Origin: Symsagittifera roscoffensis | Taxonomy: Eukaryota > Xenacoelomorpha > Acoela > Convolutidae | Assembly: GCF_963678635.1 (NCBI RefSeq) | Contig: NC_087066.1 | Location: forward strand, 21,051,996-21,115,995 | Direction of reading: 5' to 3' | DNA: 64,000 bases | Part shown: positions 1-11,058 of the stretch, piece after piece | How the letters are laid out: every line of letters begins with the position of its first letter | Numbering within the stretch: the first letter of the stretch is position 1 | Notes under the pieces: model-generated | The model's input: only the letters and a program-made list of their open reading frames with translations | Database searches by the model: none | Told to the model about the DNA's origin: nothing | Made by a program: the position numbers and the translations under genes

Positions 1-224
1 CGTTTGCGGCGATTTCAATGATTCTTTATTGAATGGAGGCAAATAAATAGTTCCAAGTAACTTGAAAAAGAAGTTGGGAAATAAAAAACATATCTTTATA
101 CTTCAACGACGTGGCGGAAATATTTACGAGAGAACATTTAATAATTTTTACTTTCTTTAAAAAATTATTTCGAGAAAATGTTCGGAAAATAAACAGCTGC
201 AGATGCCTTGATGGGAAGTTGGAT

Positions 225-814
225 AATACAAGACTTTTCCTTGATACAAGCAGTCTTGTTTGAAGTACGGCAGAAATTTTGTGGTTTTGAAAATTGGATA
301 TCCACATGCTCAATTCTGAAAAAAAAATGAGAGAAATCGTTTGTTCCAACTTTTGACCAAAGTAACAAAGTATTTGTACTCAAACTGGTTTTGTTGCTTC
401 CGATAAAATACGGAGCAATAAACAACTTTTGTTCCAATTTTTGGTAAAAGTGACGGAACATTTGTATTCACAGTGGTTTTTTCTCCTGTTGAAGTTCGAC
501 TCTTCAGCTAGCATTTCGGGCAAGTTTTTCCTCTATCATAAAAACCTTGATACCCCAGCCTCGAGCTCAATTAATTATATTACCTTTAAGAAAATTTATT
601 AAAGTTAATTTGTTTGTAATTTGCTAATTTGGTCAATTTGTGATAAGTATAGTGCCAGTTGTTAGGATAAGACGCAAGAAAACGGCTCAGAAGTTATTAC
701 AAATTGATTTGAAGCACAGTAAATAATTTAAAAATTGCCTTAAATTGCACAATAATTATTGTATTGTTTCGACTTTCGAAAAAGTGAGAAATGTGTATGC
801 TTGAGGTGATATTA
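225..814 (+). repeat. Degenerate ends of Helentron-like repeats
   Basis: This stretch holds no gene that I can support. It contains decayed pieces of the repeat family that follows. A 3'-end motif (CTTGATACAAGCAGTCTTGTT, one base over the usual citation length, positions 240-260) resembles the family's CTGATACGAGCAGTCTTGTT-like terminus. Weak 5'-end copies starting TTTGTTCCAACTTTT and TTTTGTTCCAATTTTT lie near 340 and 427, and a partial TTGTTTCGACTTTCG lies at about 764. The two short ORFs here are low-complexity and overlap these repeats. Confidence 0.5.
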
Positions 815-1173
815 TTGTTCCGACTTTCGATACGAAAGTAACGGAATATTTGTGCTCGGGGTGGGTTTTTTTTCTCCAGACAAATTTCGACTTTTTAACT
901 AGCCACTTCTGACGGAATTTTTTTGTATCATTCGAAAACTATTGTTGTCCTGAGCTTAAATTTGAAAAGATATTTCACCTGTGACCATTTTTTGTAAAGT
1001 TATGGGGGTTTAAATATTGCCATTTTGGCCAATTTGTAACAATTACCGCGCGATATATTTTGCGCTATTAACGCGTAAGCAGAGATTTAATCCGCCTTAG
1101 AAACCGTTCCAAATTTGTTCAAGGAAGCTTATATGCCATAATTGATATAATAATAGGAGCGAAATCTATCTTT
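815..1173 (+). repeat. 5' block of Helentron-like repeat (copy a, lacks 3' module)
   Basis: This is a 359-bp block that starts TTGTTCCGACTTTCG and ends GAAATCTATCTTTT. It contains a perfect 7-bp hairpin ACTTTCG-ATA-CGAAAGT near its start and a GCGCGA/TCGCGC-type inverted pair (here degenerate) next to ACGCGT near its centre. The next copy begins exactly where the 3' module would be expected, so this copy is joined head to tail to copy b without its 3' end. Confidence 0.75.
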
Positions 1174-1785
1174 TTGTTCCGACTTTCGATACGAAAGTAA
1201 CGGAATATTTGTGCTCGGGGTGGGTTTTTTTTTCTTCAGACAAATTTTGACTTTTTAACTAGCCATTTTTGACGGAATTTTTTTATATCATTCAAAAGGT
1301 ATTGTTATCCTGAGCTCAAATTTGAAAACATATTTCACTTGTGATCATTTTTCAAAAAGTTATGGGGGTTTAAAGATTGCCATTTTGGCCAATTTGGGAC
1401 AATTAACGCGCGTTATATTTCGCGCTATTAACGCGTAAGCGGAGAGTTAATCCGTCTTAAAATCGTTCCAAATTGGTTGAAAGAAGCTTATTTGCCATAA
1501 TTGTTTGGTTACAAGGAGCAAAGTCTATCCTTTTGTACTTTGTATGGCTTGTGGGGGGATGATTTTTATTTGAAAAAAATGAAATGTAAAAAAAATAAAA
1601 TGAAATTTTTTTTCTTCTAAAAATTGAAATTTTTTATGAAAATCATCCCCCCACACGCCATATAAAGTATAAAAAGATAGATTTCGTTCCTGCTCCCTCC
1701 ATAAATATTATTACTGCTCCCTCAATAAAGCTTCAAAAGGCAGTCGGAATATTCAGGGCTTCGTTCTGATACGAGCAGTCTTGTT
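1174..1785 (+). repeat. Helentron-like repeat copy b with internal fold-back
   Basis: The 5' block (1174-1532) is followed by the 3' module, which ends in a hairpin and GAGCAGTCTTGTT. The module is enlarged. Positions 1536-1698 are a fold-back in which the module start (ACTTTGTATGGCTTG...GGATGATTTTT) is followed by its own inverted copy (AAAATCATCCCCCCACACG...), continuing into an inverted piece of the block end (GATAGATTTCGTTCCTG). The inverted piece shows that block and module were already joined in the source copy. Confidence 0.75.
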
Positions 1786-1955
1786 GTACTTTATATGGCG
1801 TGTGGGGGGATGATTTTCATTAAAAATTTCAAATTTAAGAAGAAAAAAATTTCATTTTATTTTATTATATTTAATTTTTTTTATATTACTGCTCATGAAA
1901 CCTCAAAAGGCAGTCGGAACTTTCAGGGCTTCGCCTTGATACGAGCAGTCTTGTT
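1786..1955 (+). repeat. Helentron-like repeat, 3' module only
   Basis: The sequence runs from GTACTTTATATGGCGTG to GAGCAGTCTTGTT and directly abuts the end of copy b. It contains the inverted-repeat sequence CAGTCGGAAC just before the terminal hairpin (CAGGGCTTCGCCTTG). Tandem joining of ends is common for rolling-circle (Helitron/Helentron) relatives. Confidence 0.7.
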
Positions 1956-2079
1956 TTGTATTCAGACCAATTCTCAAAAATGTTTTCCTCGGGTGATCGA
2001 TCCGTGGATCTTCATGGTCCAAGAAGGGGCGAGCTCACCACAACTACTAACGTAACAATAAAAACGCTGTGATACTTTG

Positions 2080-2392
2080 ATTCTGGATTTTTAACATGCA
2101 TTATTTGCGCATGGCGAAGTATCCCGCACCACAAAATTGTTCCAAAATCAGTTGAGACAGGCTAAATGGTCGTATTAGTTCCATACACGATTCTTGGAAT
2201 CGTCATTATTTCAATAACCAAAAACTAATCGGGACCGCTTAGTTTTTGGCGGTCCCGATTAAAAACTAAGCGTCATTATTTCAATAACCAAAAACTAATC
2301 GGGACCGCTTTATGGACAGTCAGAACGTTCAGGGCTTACCCTCACAATATAACAAAACGTTCAGATACGAGCAGTCTTGTTATATTGTACTT
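2080..2392 (+). repeat. Diverged relative with the same 3' terminus
   Basis: This segment ends with ACAGTCAGAACGTTCAGGGC, an enlarged hairpin loop, then GATACGAGCAGTCTTGTT. A diverged partner lies at about 17440-17680, and both share GTTCCAAAAT and TTAGTTCCATACACGA motifs in the same order. A 40-bp direct repeat with a 12-bp palindrome (2201-2310) interrupts it. Confidence 0.55.
2201..2310 (+). repeat. 40-bp direct repeat enclosing a 12-bp-arm palindrome
   Basis: Positions 2201-2240 and 2271-2310 are identical. Between and within them AATCGGGACCGC (2227-2238) pairs perfectly with GCGGTCCCGATT (2249-2260), and AAAAACT/AGTTTTT pairs flank it. The structure looks like a replication- or hairpin-mediated local duplication. 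Confidence 0.85.
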
Positions 2393-3337
2393 GAACTTTT
2401 GCGAGGGAAAGTTTTCAAAAACATTCCAATTTTTCTCCTCCCTAATTTTGTTTATATTTTTTCCGTAAATGCATCAGAAATGTTGAAGAGCAGTAGGAAC
2501 TAACAGGTGCTTCATGGATATTTCAAAACCAGCGAGTTAACTTTCAGAATGTGTTTAGAGAAGAATCTGTAAGTGGCATGTAGTTCGACATATTATATGC
2601 TTAAAAAGTACAACTAATATCGGTCATGTTGACTCTGGTTGGTCGGAAATGTCATCCTGTGAGACAACTTAAGATCAATCACTGAGATTCTTTTCTCTAC
2701 ATGCCAATTTAACAAAAAAAGAAGGTTTTGTGGAGGAAGTTTACTGTGACTAAATGGCTAAAACTATTTTTTAGGTCTATTTAGCCACTAGAAAACAAAC
2801 ACAAGGAGTTGATTTTAAGCTTTCCGGAGAAATGGGCCGGATTTCAAAACAAACGTAGATCAATTTTCAAAATATATATTTTTAGACAATCCAATTGATT
2901 TTGAGAGCTCTTCGAGAATAAACTTCACTAAAATATTTTCTTTAGAAACAATGGCTGAGTTATGTTATATGTCATTTTGGATATTTTTGACCCAAAGGTG
3001 AGATTCTCAAAACTGTTATCTCTTGGCGCCCATGACGCCTTGCACAACTCAATAAGATAATTGTTTGGCCATAAAAAGAAAATGGATGCCACAACTAGTA
3101 GCAAAAAAGGAATCTTTGCGTGGTGAAGGGAGAAATTCGTAGAGGCAGGTTGCACCCTTCCATTAAATACCACATGGGATGAATATCAAAGGGTTCGTGC
3201 TGCTATATTGAATATATAGGGATTGAGCATTTATTTTGTGATCTTTAAAATCAATTTTGCACCTTGCTGATTAAGTCTTTTGGTTTTTTGAATGGTTACA
3301 TAACCATTGCGATAAAAAAATAATGACTAAACTGCCC
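2393..3337. other. No recognisable gene
   Basis: This is AT-rich sequence of about 950 bases. The only long frame (2928-3173, minus, 81 codons) has no recognisable domain and no homologous copy in the window. I see no convincing repeat or gene here. Confidence 0.5.
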
Positions 3338-4296
3338 TATTTTCAAACCCAATTATCTAAGAATTTGAAATTGGAAACCTTCCGTTGCTCTTAAAACATT
3401 GATTGTAAGGCGACGCTGCTGTTAGATTATCCGTATGACAGCTTTCTCCTATCAGGCAAAAAAAGGTTTTCCAGAGGAAATAACGCGTTACTGGAGCAAG
3501 CTGCTCGCATCATGGCAAGACCTTCATGTTTCGGTGGTACTTTGATTTATCTGAATTTTTTTGGGTGAGAAGTTATAAAAAATTTAAAAATAGAAGATTG
3601 TTTTTTTTTACACAAAATTGACCAGATAAAACTACCTAAAATGATGAAAAGTGAAGTGACAGAATGGACTAAAGTCATTAGTCAACATGGTTCAAAAATT
3701 GACAACTTTATTTCTGAATCACAAGTTCATAGCATGCATAGATAATCTTTACTTTCGCATAAGAGTTTGTACTTCTGCTGTTGCCCTCATATGCTTTGCT
3801 TAAAATATTATGGCCGACTTTAGCAAGGTTTTTGCAATTTCTAGCTTCTGGACTCCAATTCATTTTCATTAAAAAAAATTTGGTATATATACTTTTTACT
3901 TTCTCACACCCACTATCTACAGTTCAAGTTAAAAAAGTCAGTTTCTGTTAAAGTAGTAAAGAAGAGCGAATTGCTTGCCTATTTTGGATTTGGTTTAAAT
4001 TGTCGCGTACGCTTCAATGGAACGAAAAAACACGCGCGTTTATTATCCCAAATTCCCTGAGCGTCAAAGAAGTCCGAAATTCAAATAATTCTCAGGCTAA
4101 GTTAGCAAAATATGATCACAGGGAAAATTTTCGTTTGAGCCCTGGGTAACAACACCTATCAGACTGTATAAAAAATCCAACAAAATAAACAGCAAATTAA
4201 AAATTGAAATTTGCCGGGAAAAAAACGCTGCGAGCATAAATATTACTTCAATTTCATTTTCTACGAAAATTGGAATAATAGCTCGTTATAATTTTA

Positions 4297-4841
4297 TTGT
4301 TCCGACTTTCGATACGAAAGTAACGAAATATTTGTGCTCGGGGTGGGTTTTTTTTTCTTCAGACAAATTTCGACTTTTTAACTAGCCATTTTTGACGGAA
4401 ATTTTTTATATCATTCGAAAGCTATTGTTGTCCTGAGCTCAAATTTGAAAAGATATTTCACCTGTGATCATTTTTTGTAAAGTTATGAGGGTTTAAAGAT
4501 AGCCATTTTTACCATTTTGACCAATTTGGGACAATTAACGCGCGATATAATTCGCGCTATTAACGCGTAAGCGGAGGTTTAATCTGTCGCATAAATCGTT
4601 CCAAATTGGTTGAACGAAGCTTATTTGCCATAATTGATTTGTTGCAAGGAACGAAATCTATCTTTTTGTACTTTATATGGCGTGTGGGGGATGATTTTCA
4701 TAAAAATCTTCAAATTTTAGAAGAAAAAAAATTCATTTTATTTTATTTCATTTAATTTTTTTATGTTTTTACTGCTGCTCCATAAACCTTAAAAGGCAGT
4801 CGGAACATTCAGGGCTTCGCCCTGATACGAGCAGTCTTGTT
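4297..4841 (+). repeat. Helentron-like repeat copy c (full, 545 bp)
   Basis: This is a representative full copy. It starts TTGTTCCGACTTTCG. The first 10 bases of the inverted repeat (TGTTCCGACT) recur inverted as AGTCGGAACA at 4796-4805, just upstream of a 6-bp-stem hairpin CAGGGC-TTC-GCCCTG, and the copy ends GATACGAGCAGTCTTGTT. The inner inverted repeat before a terminal hairpin is the asymmetric layout described for Helentrons and their short derivatives (HINEs). No protein is encoded. Confidence 0.7.
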
Positions 4842-4953
4842 GTATATCTCTAAACTTTGAGTTTTAAATGGAACGAATTTTCGTTTTACTTGGGCGCAAA
4901 AACGTGATTTATTTTGTACTTATTATTTTATTTCATGAAAACACGATCAATTT

Positions 4954-5418
4954 TTGTTCCGACTGTCGATACAAAAGTAACGGAATATTTGTGCTCGGGT
5001 GGGTTTTTTTTTCTTCAGTTAAAGTTCGACTTTTTAATTAGCCATTTTGACGGAATTTTTTTATATCATTCGAAAGCTATTGTTTTCCTGAGCTTTTATT
5101 TGAAAAGATATTTCACCTGTGATCATTTTTCGTGAAGTTATGAGGGTTTAAAGATTGCCATTTTGGCCATTTTGACCATTTTGAGACAATTAACGCGCGA
5201 TATAATTCGCGCTATTAACGCGTAAGCGGAACTTTAATCCGTCTTAGAAATCGTTCCAAATTAGTTGTAAGAAGCTTATTTGCCATAATTGATTTGTTAC
5301 AAGGAGCGAAACCTATCCTTTTGTACTTTATATGGCGTGTGGGGGGATGATTTTTATAAAAAATTTCAAATTTTAGAAAAAAAAATTTCATTTTATTTTT
5401 TTTACATTTCATTTTTTA
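4954..5418 (+). repeat. Helentron-like repeat copy d, 3' truncated
   Basis: The full 5' block is followed by the start of the 3' module (ACTTTATATGGCGTGTGGGG). The terminal inverted repeat and hairpin are missing, and the sequence passes into AAGGATTCAAACCATAGTAT at the junction with duplication copy 2. The same junction sequence recurs at 8341-8384. Confidence 0.75.
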
Positions 5419-5455
5419 AGGTAAGGATTCAAACCATAGTATCATTTAAAAAAAC

Positions 5456-7510
5456 CCTATTTTCAAACCCAATTATCTAAGAATTTGAAATTGGAAACCT
5501 TCCGTTGCTCTTAAAACATTGATTGTAAGGCGACGCTGCTGTTAGATTATCCGTATGACAGCTTTCTCCTATCAGGCAACAAAAGGTTTTTCAGAGGAAA
5601 TAACGCGTTACTGGAGCAAGCTGCTCGCATCATGGCAAGACCTTCATGTTTCGGTGGTACTTTGATTTATCTGAATTTTTTTGGGTGAGAAGTTATAAAA
5701 AATATAAATAGAAGATTGTTTTTTTTACACAAAATTGACCAGATAAAACTACCTAAAATGATGAAAAGTGAAGTGACAGAATGGACTAAAGTCATTAGTC
5801 AACATGGTTCAAAAATTGACAACTTTAATTCTGAATCACAAGTTCATAGCATGCATAAATAATCTTTACTTTCGCATAAGAGTTTGTACTTCTGCTGTTG
5901 CCCTCATATGCTTTGCTTAAAATATTATGGCCGACTTTAGCAAGGTTTTTGCAATTTCTAGCTTCTGGACTCCAATTCATTTTCATTAAAAAAATTTGGT
6001 ATTTATACTTTTTACTTTCTCACACCCTCTATCTACAGTTCAAGTTAAAAAAGTCAGTTTCTGTTAAAGTAGTAAAGAAGAGCGAATTGCTTGCCTATTT
6101 TGGATTTGGTTTAAATTGTCGCGTACGCTTCAATGGAACGAAAAAACACGCGCGTTTATTATCCCAAATTCCCTGAGCGTCAAAGAAGTCCGAAATTCAA
6201 ATAATTCTCAGGCTAAGTTAGCAAAATATGATCACAGGGAAAATTTTCGTTTGAGCCCTGGGTAACAACACCTATCAGACTGTATAAAAAATCCAACAAA
6301 ATAAACAGCAAATTAAAAATTGAAATTTGCCGGGAAAAAAAACGCTGCGAGCATAAATATTACTTCAATTTCATTTTCTACGAAAATTGGAATAATAGCT
6401 CGTTATAATTTTATTGTTCCGACTTTCGATACAAAAGTAACGGAATATTTGTGCTCGGGGTGGGTTTTTTTTCTTCAGACAAATTTCGACTTTTTAACTA
6501 GTCATTTTTGACGGAAGTTTTTTATATCGTTCGAAAGCTATTGTTGTCCTGAGCTCAAATTTGAAAAGATATTTCACCTGTGATCATTTTTTGTAAAGTT
6601 ATGAGGGTTTAAAGATAGCCATTTTTACCATTTTGACCAATTTGGGACAATTAACGCGCGATATAATTCGCGCTATTAACGCGTAAGCGGAGGTTTAATC
6701 TGTCGCATAAATCGTTCCAAATTGGTTGAACGAAGCTTATTTGCCATAATTGATTTGTTGCAAGGAACGAAATCTATTTTTTGTACTTTATATGGCGTGT
6801 GGGGGATGATTTTCATAAAAATCTTCAAATTTTAGAAGAAAAAAAATTCATTTTATTTTATTTCATTTAATTTTTTTATGTTATTACTGCTGCTCCATAA
6901 ACCTTAAAAGGCAGTCGGAACATTCAGGGCTTCGCCCTGATACGAGCAGTCTTGTTGTATATATATCTAAACTTTGAGTTTTAAATGGAACGAATTTTCG
7001 TTTTGATTGGGCGCAAAAACGTGATTTATTTTGTACTTATTATTTTATTTCATGAAAACACGATCAATTTTTGTTCCGACTGTCGATACGAAAGTAACGG
7101 AATATTTGTGCTCGGGGTGGGTTTTTTTTCTTCAGACAAAGTTCGACTTTTTAATTAGCCATTTTGACGGAATTTTTTTTATATCATTCGAAAGCTATTG
7201 TTTTCCTGAGCTTATATTTGAAAAGATATTTCACCTGTGATCATTTTTCGTGAAGTTATGAGGGTTTAAAGATGGCCATTTTGGCCATTTTGACCAATTT
7301 GGGACAATTAACGCGCGATATAATTCGCGCTATTAACGCGTAAGCGGAGATTTAATCCGTCTTAGAAATCGTTCCAAATTAGTTGGAAGAAGCTTATTTG
7401 CCATAATTGATTTGTTACAAGGAGCGAAACCTATCCTTTTGTATTTTATATGGCGTGTGGGGGGATGATTTTCATAAAAAATTTCAAATTTTAGAAATTT
7501 TTTTTTCATT
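5456..7510 (+). repeat. Tandem segmental duplication, copy 2
   Basis: This is the second unit of the 2.12-kb duplication. It differs from copy 1 by scattered substitutions and homopolymer changes. It runs into the complete 3' end of Helentron-like copy f, which the first unit lacks. The duplication breakpoint in copy 1 therefore lies inside the 3' module of copy d. Confidence 0.85.
6414..6956 (+). repeat. Helentron-like repeat copy e (full)
   Basis: This is the counterpart of copy c in the second segmental unit, with the same hairpins and ends (CAGGGC-TTC-GCCCTG then GAGCAGTCTTGTT). Confidence 0.7.
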
Positions 7511-7585
7511 TTTATTACATTTTATTAAACATTAAAAGGCAGTCGGAACATTCAGGGCTTCGCCCTGATACGAGCAGTCTTGTTT
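7071..7585 (+). repeat. Helentron-like repeat copy f (full, short module)
   Basis: This is the counterpart of copy d but with a complete 3' end: AGTCGGAACATTCAGGGC, the terminal hairpin, then GAGCAGTCTTGTT. The AT-rich middle of the module is about 30 bases shorter than in copies c and e. Confidence 0.7.
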
Positions 7586-9310
7586 GTTTTTCAATTCACC
7601 AGGGAAAGGCATTTGAATAAAGAAATTATATTCAAAAAATATTATTTGTTTTGTTATTGTTCCGACCATTGAAAATGTGGAGAAAATTTGTATTCGGCTG
7701 TGTTTTTGTTTTTTAGGTTTTTAGAGCCGAATGATATACTATATTGAAACCTTTTCAGTGCTAATCGGACAACATTTAAAAAATTTCAAAAAAGTGTCCC
7801 GGTGTCGAGAAGAACTGGTTTGAAACTTTGAGATTTATCCTAATTTTGAACGACTAAAGCAAGCGAGCATGCTTATTCTAGCGTATTTCTTAATTTAAAT
7901 GTAAAGTTCATTTTGAAAATTTTGAAAATTGTTTGATTTTTAATATTTAAAAAAAATTTCTAGTGATTTTTTTTAAACTAAAACTCTTTTGCAGTGTGCT
8001 TATTTTGCTATGACTGTCACAACTGTTTTATTTTTAGTTTTTTTTATAATAGTTTTTGATAATAACAACATTAACCGGCTATTCTTTTTACAATGAGAAC
8101 AGTAGAAGGCATTATTCTACAATCATTGAAAAGAGTCACTAAGGAGTAGGGGAAAAACTTATTTTCAACATATTCATTGTTTAAGGATTTGATGAATTTT
8201 TCTCACTGTTTGTTTTTCAAAAACTATGTTGAAATTATTTTTAGTTTATACAGTTGATACTGAACAAACAAATTTTTACAGTCAAGTAAAAAAATCTTAT
8301 ATATTATTGTGGAAAAAAGTGAACGAACGAGCTGCATAAGATAAGGATTCAAACCGTAGTATCATTTAAAAAAACTCAAATTTGCCTTTTTTGTACTGTT
8401 TTTTTTTAAAGAGGAGGTGGGAGTGGTGGTAGTGGTGGGAGCAAAAACACCCGTAGAACTTTCAGTCTTAAAATTTTGAAAAAAAAAAATATATATTGTT
8501 CTGAGCTCTGGTGAAATCTTTCGTGGCTTAAACACTTTAAACCAACCGGGTTGCTAAACATTTTTTTTTATGCCAACAAAAACTAGCAAAAAAAACTCGT
8601 ATTATGACAAAACCCTGAATGTCTAGATTGACAAAACCCTGAACTCTTAACGGACGGACAGAAATAGTTTTTTTGAAAAATCATTAAAAAACCGCAAAAA
8701 TGTACTTTATAAATATATCCCCACCCGCCATCTTATGTATAAAAATATATGTTCAATCTGTTACGGTATTTAAAGAAAAAATTGCATTTTTCATTTTCCT
8801 TTTGAAACTGATTAATTTGTCGCTTACGCTTCACTATGGCAAAAACATATCCCAATTGTCCTCCGTTAATTATCCCAAACTGAATTAAAGTGGTAAACTT
8901 TATCCTAAATTCACGCCACAACTAAGTTTTCAGTTCAACTTAATACTGAGGACTGAAAAGTCATACAGGATGCTGCAAAAAATCAGCCAAAATTGACTAA
9001 CAAAAACTTCAAATTTGCCTGGAGAAAAGAGACCCCAAGCACAAACGTTCAAAAATCGGAGCAATAAAATACGTGCAGATGAAAAAATGTTTTTGAAATC
9101 AGGAAAGTAATGAAAAGTAAAGAGCACAGAAACCATTATGAGGCTTCAAACTCTTTTGTTTGCCTTTATACTTTGATTGCACAGATTATGGTTAAAGTTG
9201 TGAAATATGCGAAATGATAATTTTTTGTGAAATAGTTGAAACTGCGCAAGTTCAGCTTTTATTGGTTTTTCAGTCTTCCTGGACCACTTTTCAACCTTTT
9301 GGTAAAAAAA
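7586..9310. other. Gene-poor stretch with repeat remnants
   Basis: A decayed 5' end of the Helentron-like family (TTGTTCCGACCATTG) lies at about 7657. Positions 8341-8384 repeat the 5419-5452 junction sequence. Positions 8411-8440 are a G-rich GGTGGGAGTGGTGG-type run. Positions 8740-9075 are a strongly diverged copy of 6090-6390 (shared TGTCGC-TACGCTTCA, TTATCCCAAA, and AAATTTGCC-GGA motifs). I see no gene. Confidence 0.5.
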
Positions 9311-9426
9311 AACACAAAGAAAGCTTACTTCAGACATTTTATTTATCCATTCTAAGTCAATGAGTTTTCAAGGGTTTTCACTAATTTTGAAAGTAGTATT
9401 TCAAGACTGCTAAGTTAGTGGAAAAA
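9311..9426 (+). repeat. Single diverged copy of the 115-bp repeat
   Basis: This matches the three tandem copies at 11957-12305 in the order AACACA-AGAAAG, TATTTATCCATTCTAAGTCA, TTTTCACTAATTTTGAAAGT, CAAGACTGCTAAGTTAGTGG. It lies just upstream of the MULE remnant, while the tandem copies lie downstream of it. Confidence 0.75.
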
Positions 9427-9785
9427 TGGTGTCCCACTCTTTAACCCCACGATACTCAATCGCGATGTTCACACCCCTATGTTTAAGTACAGGAGTAGTC
9501 CAATTCAGTGTACTAATTGAGGCCTGAAAAGCTAGTCTTATTTCACTTGATGCCTCCAGCATCTAAAAATAATTGCATTTCGATTAATTAGAGAAATAAT
9601 CCCACTTTCTCGCGTTTAAAACAGAGATAACCTACATGGTGTTAATTGAAGGCAACAAAAAACGTTCGTGAGTTTTATAAAAAATCATACTGCCTATTTC
9701 TTTAACCATTGTTATACCACTCTATCAGATCAGATATAATCTTTGAAGCGTCATTTGAACCACTTTGTAAGACAACCAAATACTA

Positions 9786-11058
9786 GTGGTATCAGGCCAC
9801 AAGTATTACCTTAAACGCAAAAACAAGACAACTACAAATTGGAACTGCTCGAAGTACCCAGTTCATAAATGCCGCGCAACAGCAATTACGGTTGGAGAAA
9901 ACATTATTGAAACGAGGGATGAACAGAATCACAATATTTCCACGGGCAAACCTGCTCGACTAGTTTTGAAAAACATCAAGGATCTGAGCGATAGTAATAT
10001 CCCAACCAACGCAGTCGCAACCGCCATTCAGCCCATTGCAGACGAAAGTGCCATTTAACTAGCCCTACCAACCAAAAAAAACTTAGTTCGCACCACACAA
10101 AGAGCACGCAAGCAGCGAGAGACAGTCTTACCTGTCTGCCCAGCAACCAGAAGATTCAAAATAACCGAACGTTTCAAAAATAAACGAAAGTAGGCAAAAT
10201 GATCAAGAGAGGATTATTTTATTCGGCGACCCTGAAAGGCTACGTGTGCTTAAAAAATTCAAATTTTGATTGGCTGATGGAACATTCAAAGTCACACAGA
10301 AAATGTTTTATCAACTTTACTCTATACACGTTAGTATTTAAGGAATAGCCCCCGCTTGCATATATGCGTTCCTGCCAAATAAAACAAAAAACGCCTACCA
10401 CCGTTTCTTAGAAGCCCTAAAAACATTAGCCCCTGATAGTAGATCTAGATAGAACATTTTGCTGGACTTTGAGCCAGCCGCTATTCAAGCGTTTCAGAAA
10501 AAAAATCCCGAACCCAAGCTGTCGGGATGTTTCTTCATTCTTTCACAAAATTTTATGAAAAAAATTGCGGAGCTCGGATTGAAAAAAGATTTCGAAACAA
10601 ACCACTAGTTCGTTTTACCACTCAAAATATTACCCGCCTGGCTTTTGAAAATAAGAAGAAATAGGAAAATAGTGGAGGAAATTCAAATAGTTTGCGATCG
10701 CACCTTAAAAGAGTCGGAATAAATAGCAAAAATTGACGAGCTTTGCCTTTATTTTGGATCTAACTTCATAAGAAGTCTCCTCCCAAATCGAGAAGTTCTA
10801 TTACCCCGTTCATTATGAAATCAAAGGGAAGGTTCATCATCGGGTTTGGCCAGAACAACAAACGATGTAGAGGGCTGGCATTATGGCATACAGTCATACG
10901 TCAGTGGATCTTATCCCAGTATATAGAAAGTGATTGCAAATTTGCTAAAAGACGCTTCCGTCCAAAAACTTAATTTCTATAACGCCTCGAGTGGGCACCA
11001 ATTTACAAAAAAGAAAAAATACCAGAAGCTCAACAAAAAAGTGGAGATACGAAGGCCT
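9786..11058 (+). pseudogene. MULE-type transposase pseudogene with FLYWCH finger
   Basis: MULE transposases cut and paste DNA transposons. Positions 9786-10058 are open (90 codons from a GTG) and read as a FLYWCH zinc finger: W-N-C, K-C and a terminal N-H-N, where the usual H-x-H seems reduced to Q-N-H. A basic linker follows. From about 10205 interrupted frames read ILFGDPERL, then ADGTFKVTQKMFYQLYSIH (the first catalytic Asp region), GIAPACIYAFLPNKTKNAYH, LLDFEPAAIQAF (second Asp), a GCFFIL block where family members normally have a His, and NDVEGWHYGIQSY near 10870 (the C-terminal acid block). Several in-frame stops (for example at 10275, 10341 and 10450) and frame changes show that it is dead. 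The identification rests on motif order recognised by eye. Confidence 0.8.

Larger units (their letters stand above)
3338..5455 (+). repeat. Tandem segmental duplication, copy 1 (2.12 kb)
   Basis: This segment starts CTATTTTCAAACCCAATTAT and is repeated with high identity from 5457, at a constant offset of about 2117 bases (4297 to 6414, 4954 to 7071). Each unit carries unrelated leading sequence (about 950 bases) plus two Helentron-like repeats. An apparent 92-codon ORF in copy 2 (5898-6176) is not intact in copy 1, so it is probably not a gene. Confidence 0.85.

Noticed and set aside
2928-3173. 81-codon minus ORF with a hydrophobic centre
   Set aside because: It has no homologous copy in the window, no domain and no supporting context. 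It is probably a chance frame.
4297-4841. CRISPR-like or bacterial repeat interpretation of the 545-bp repeats
   Set aside because: The units are long, have no regular short spacers, and the genome is clearly eukaryotic.
5898-6176. 92-codon plus ORF as a gene
   Set aside because: The equivalent region in segmental copy 1 (3780-4060) has indels that break the frame, and no domain is recognisable.
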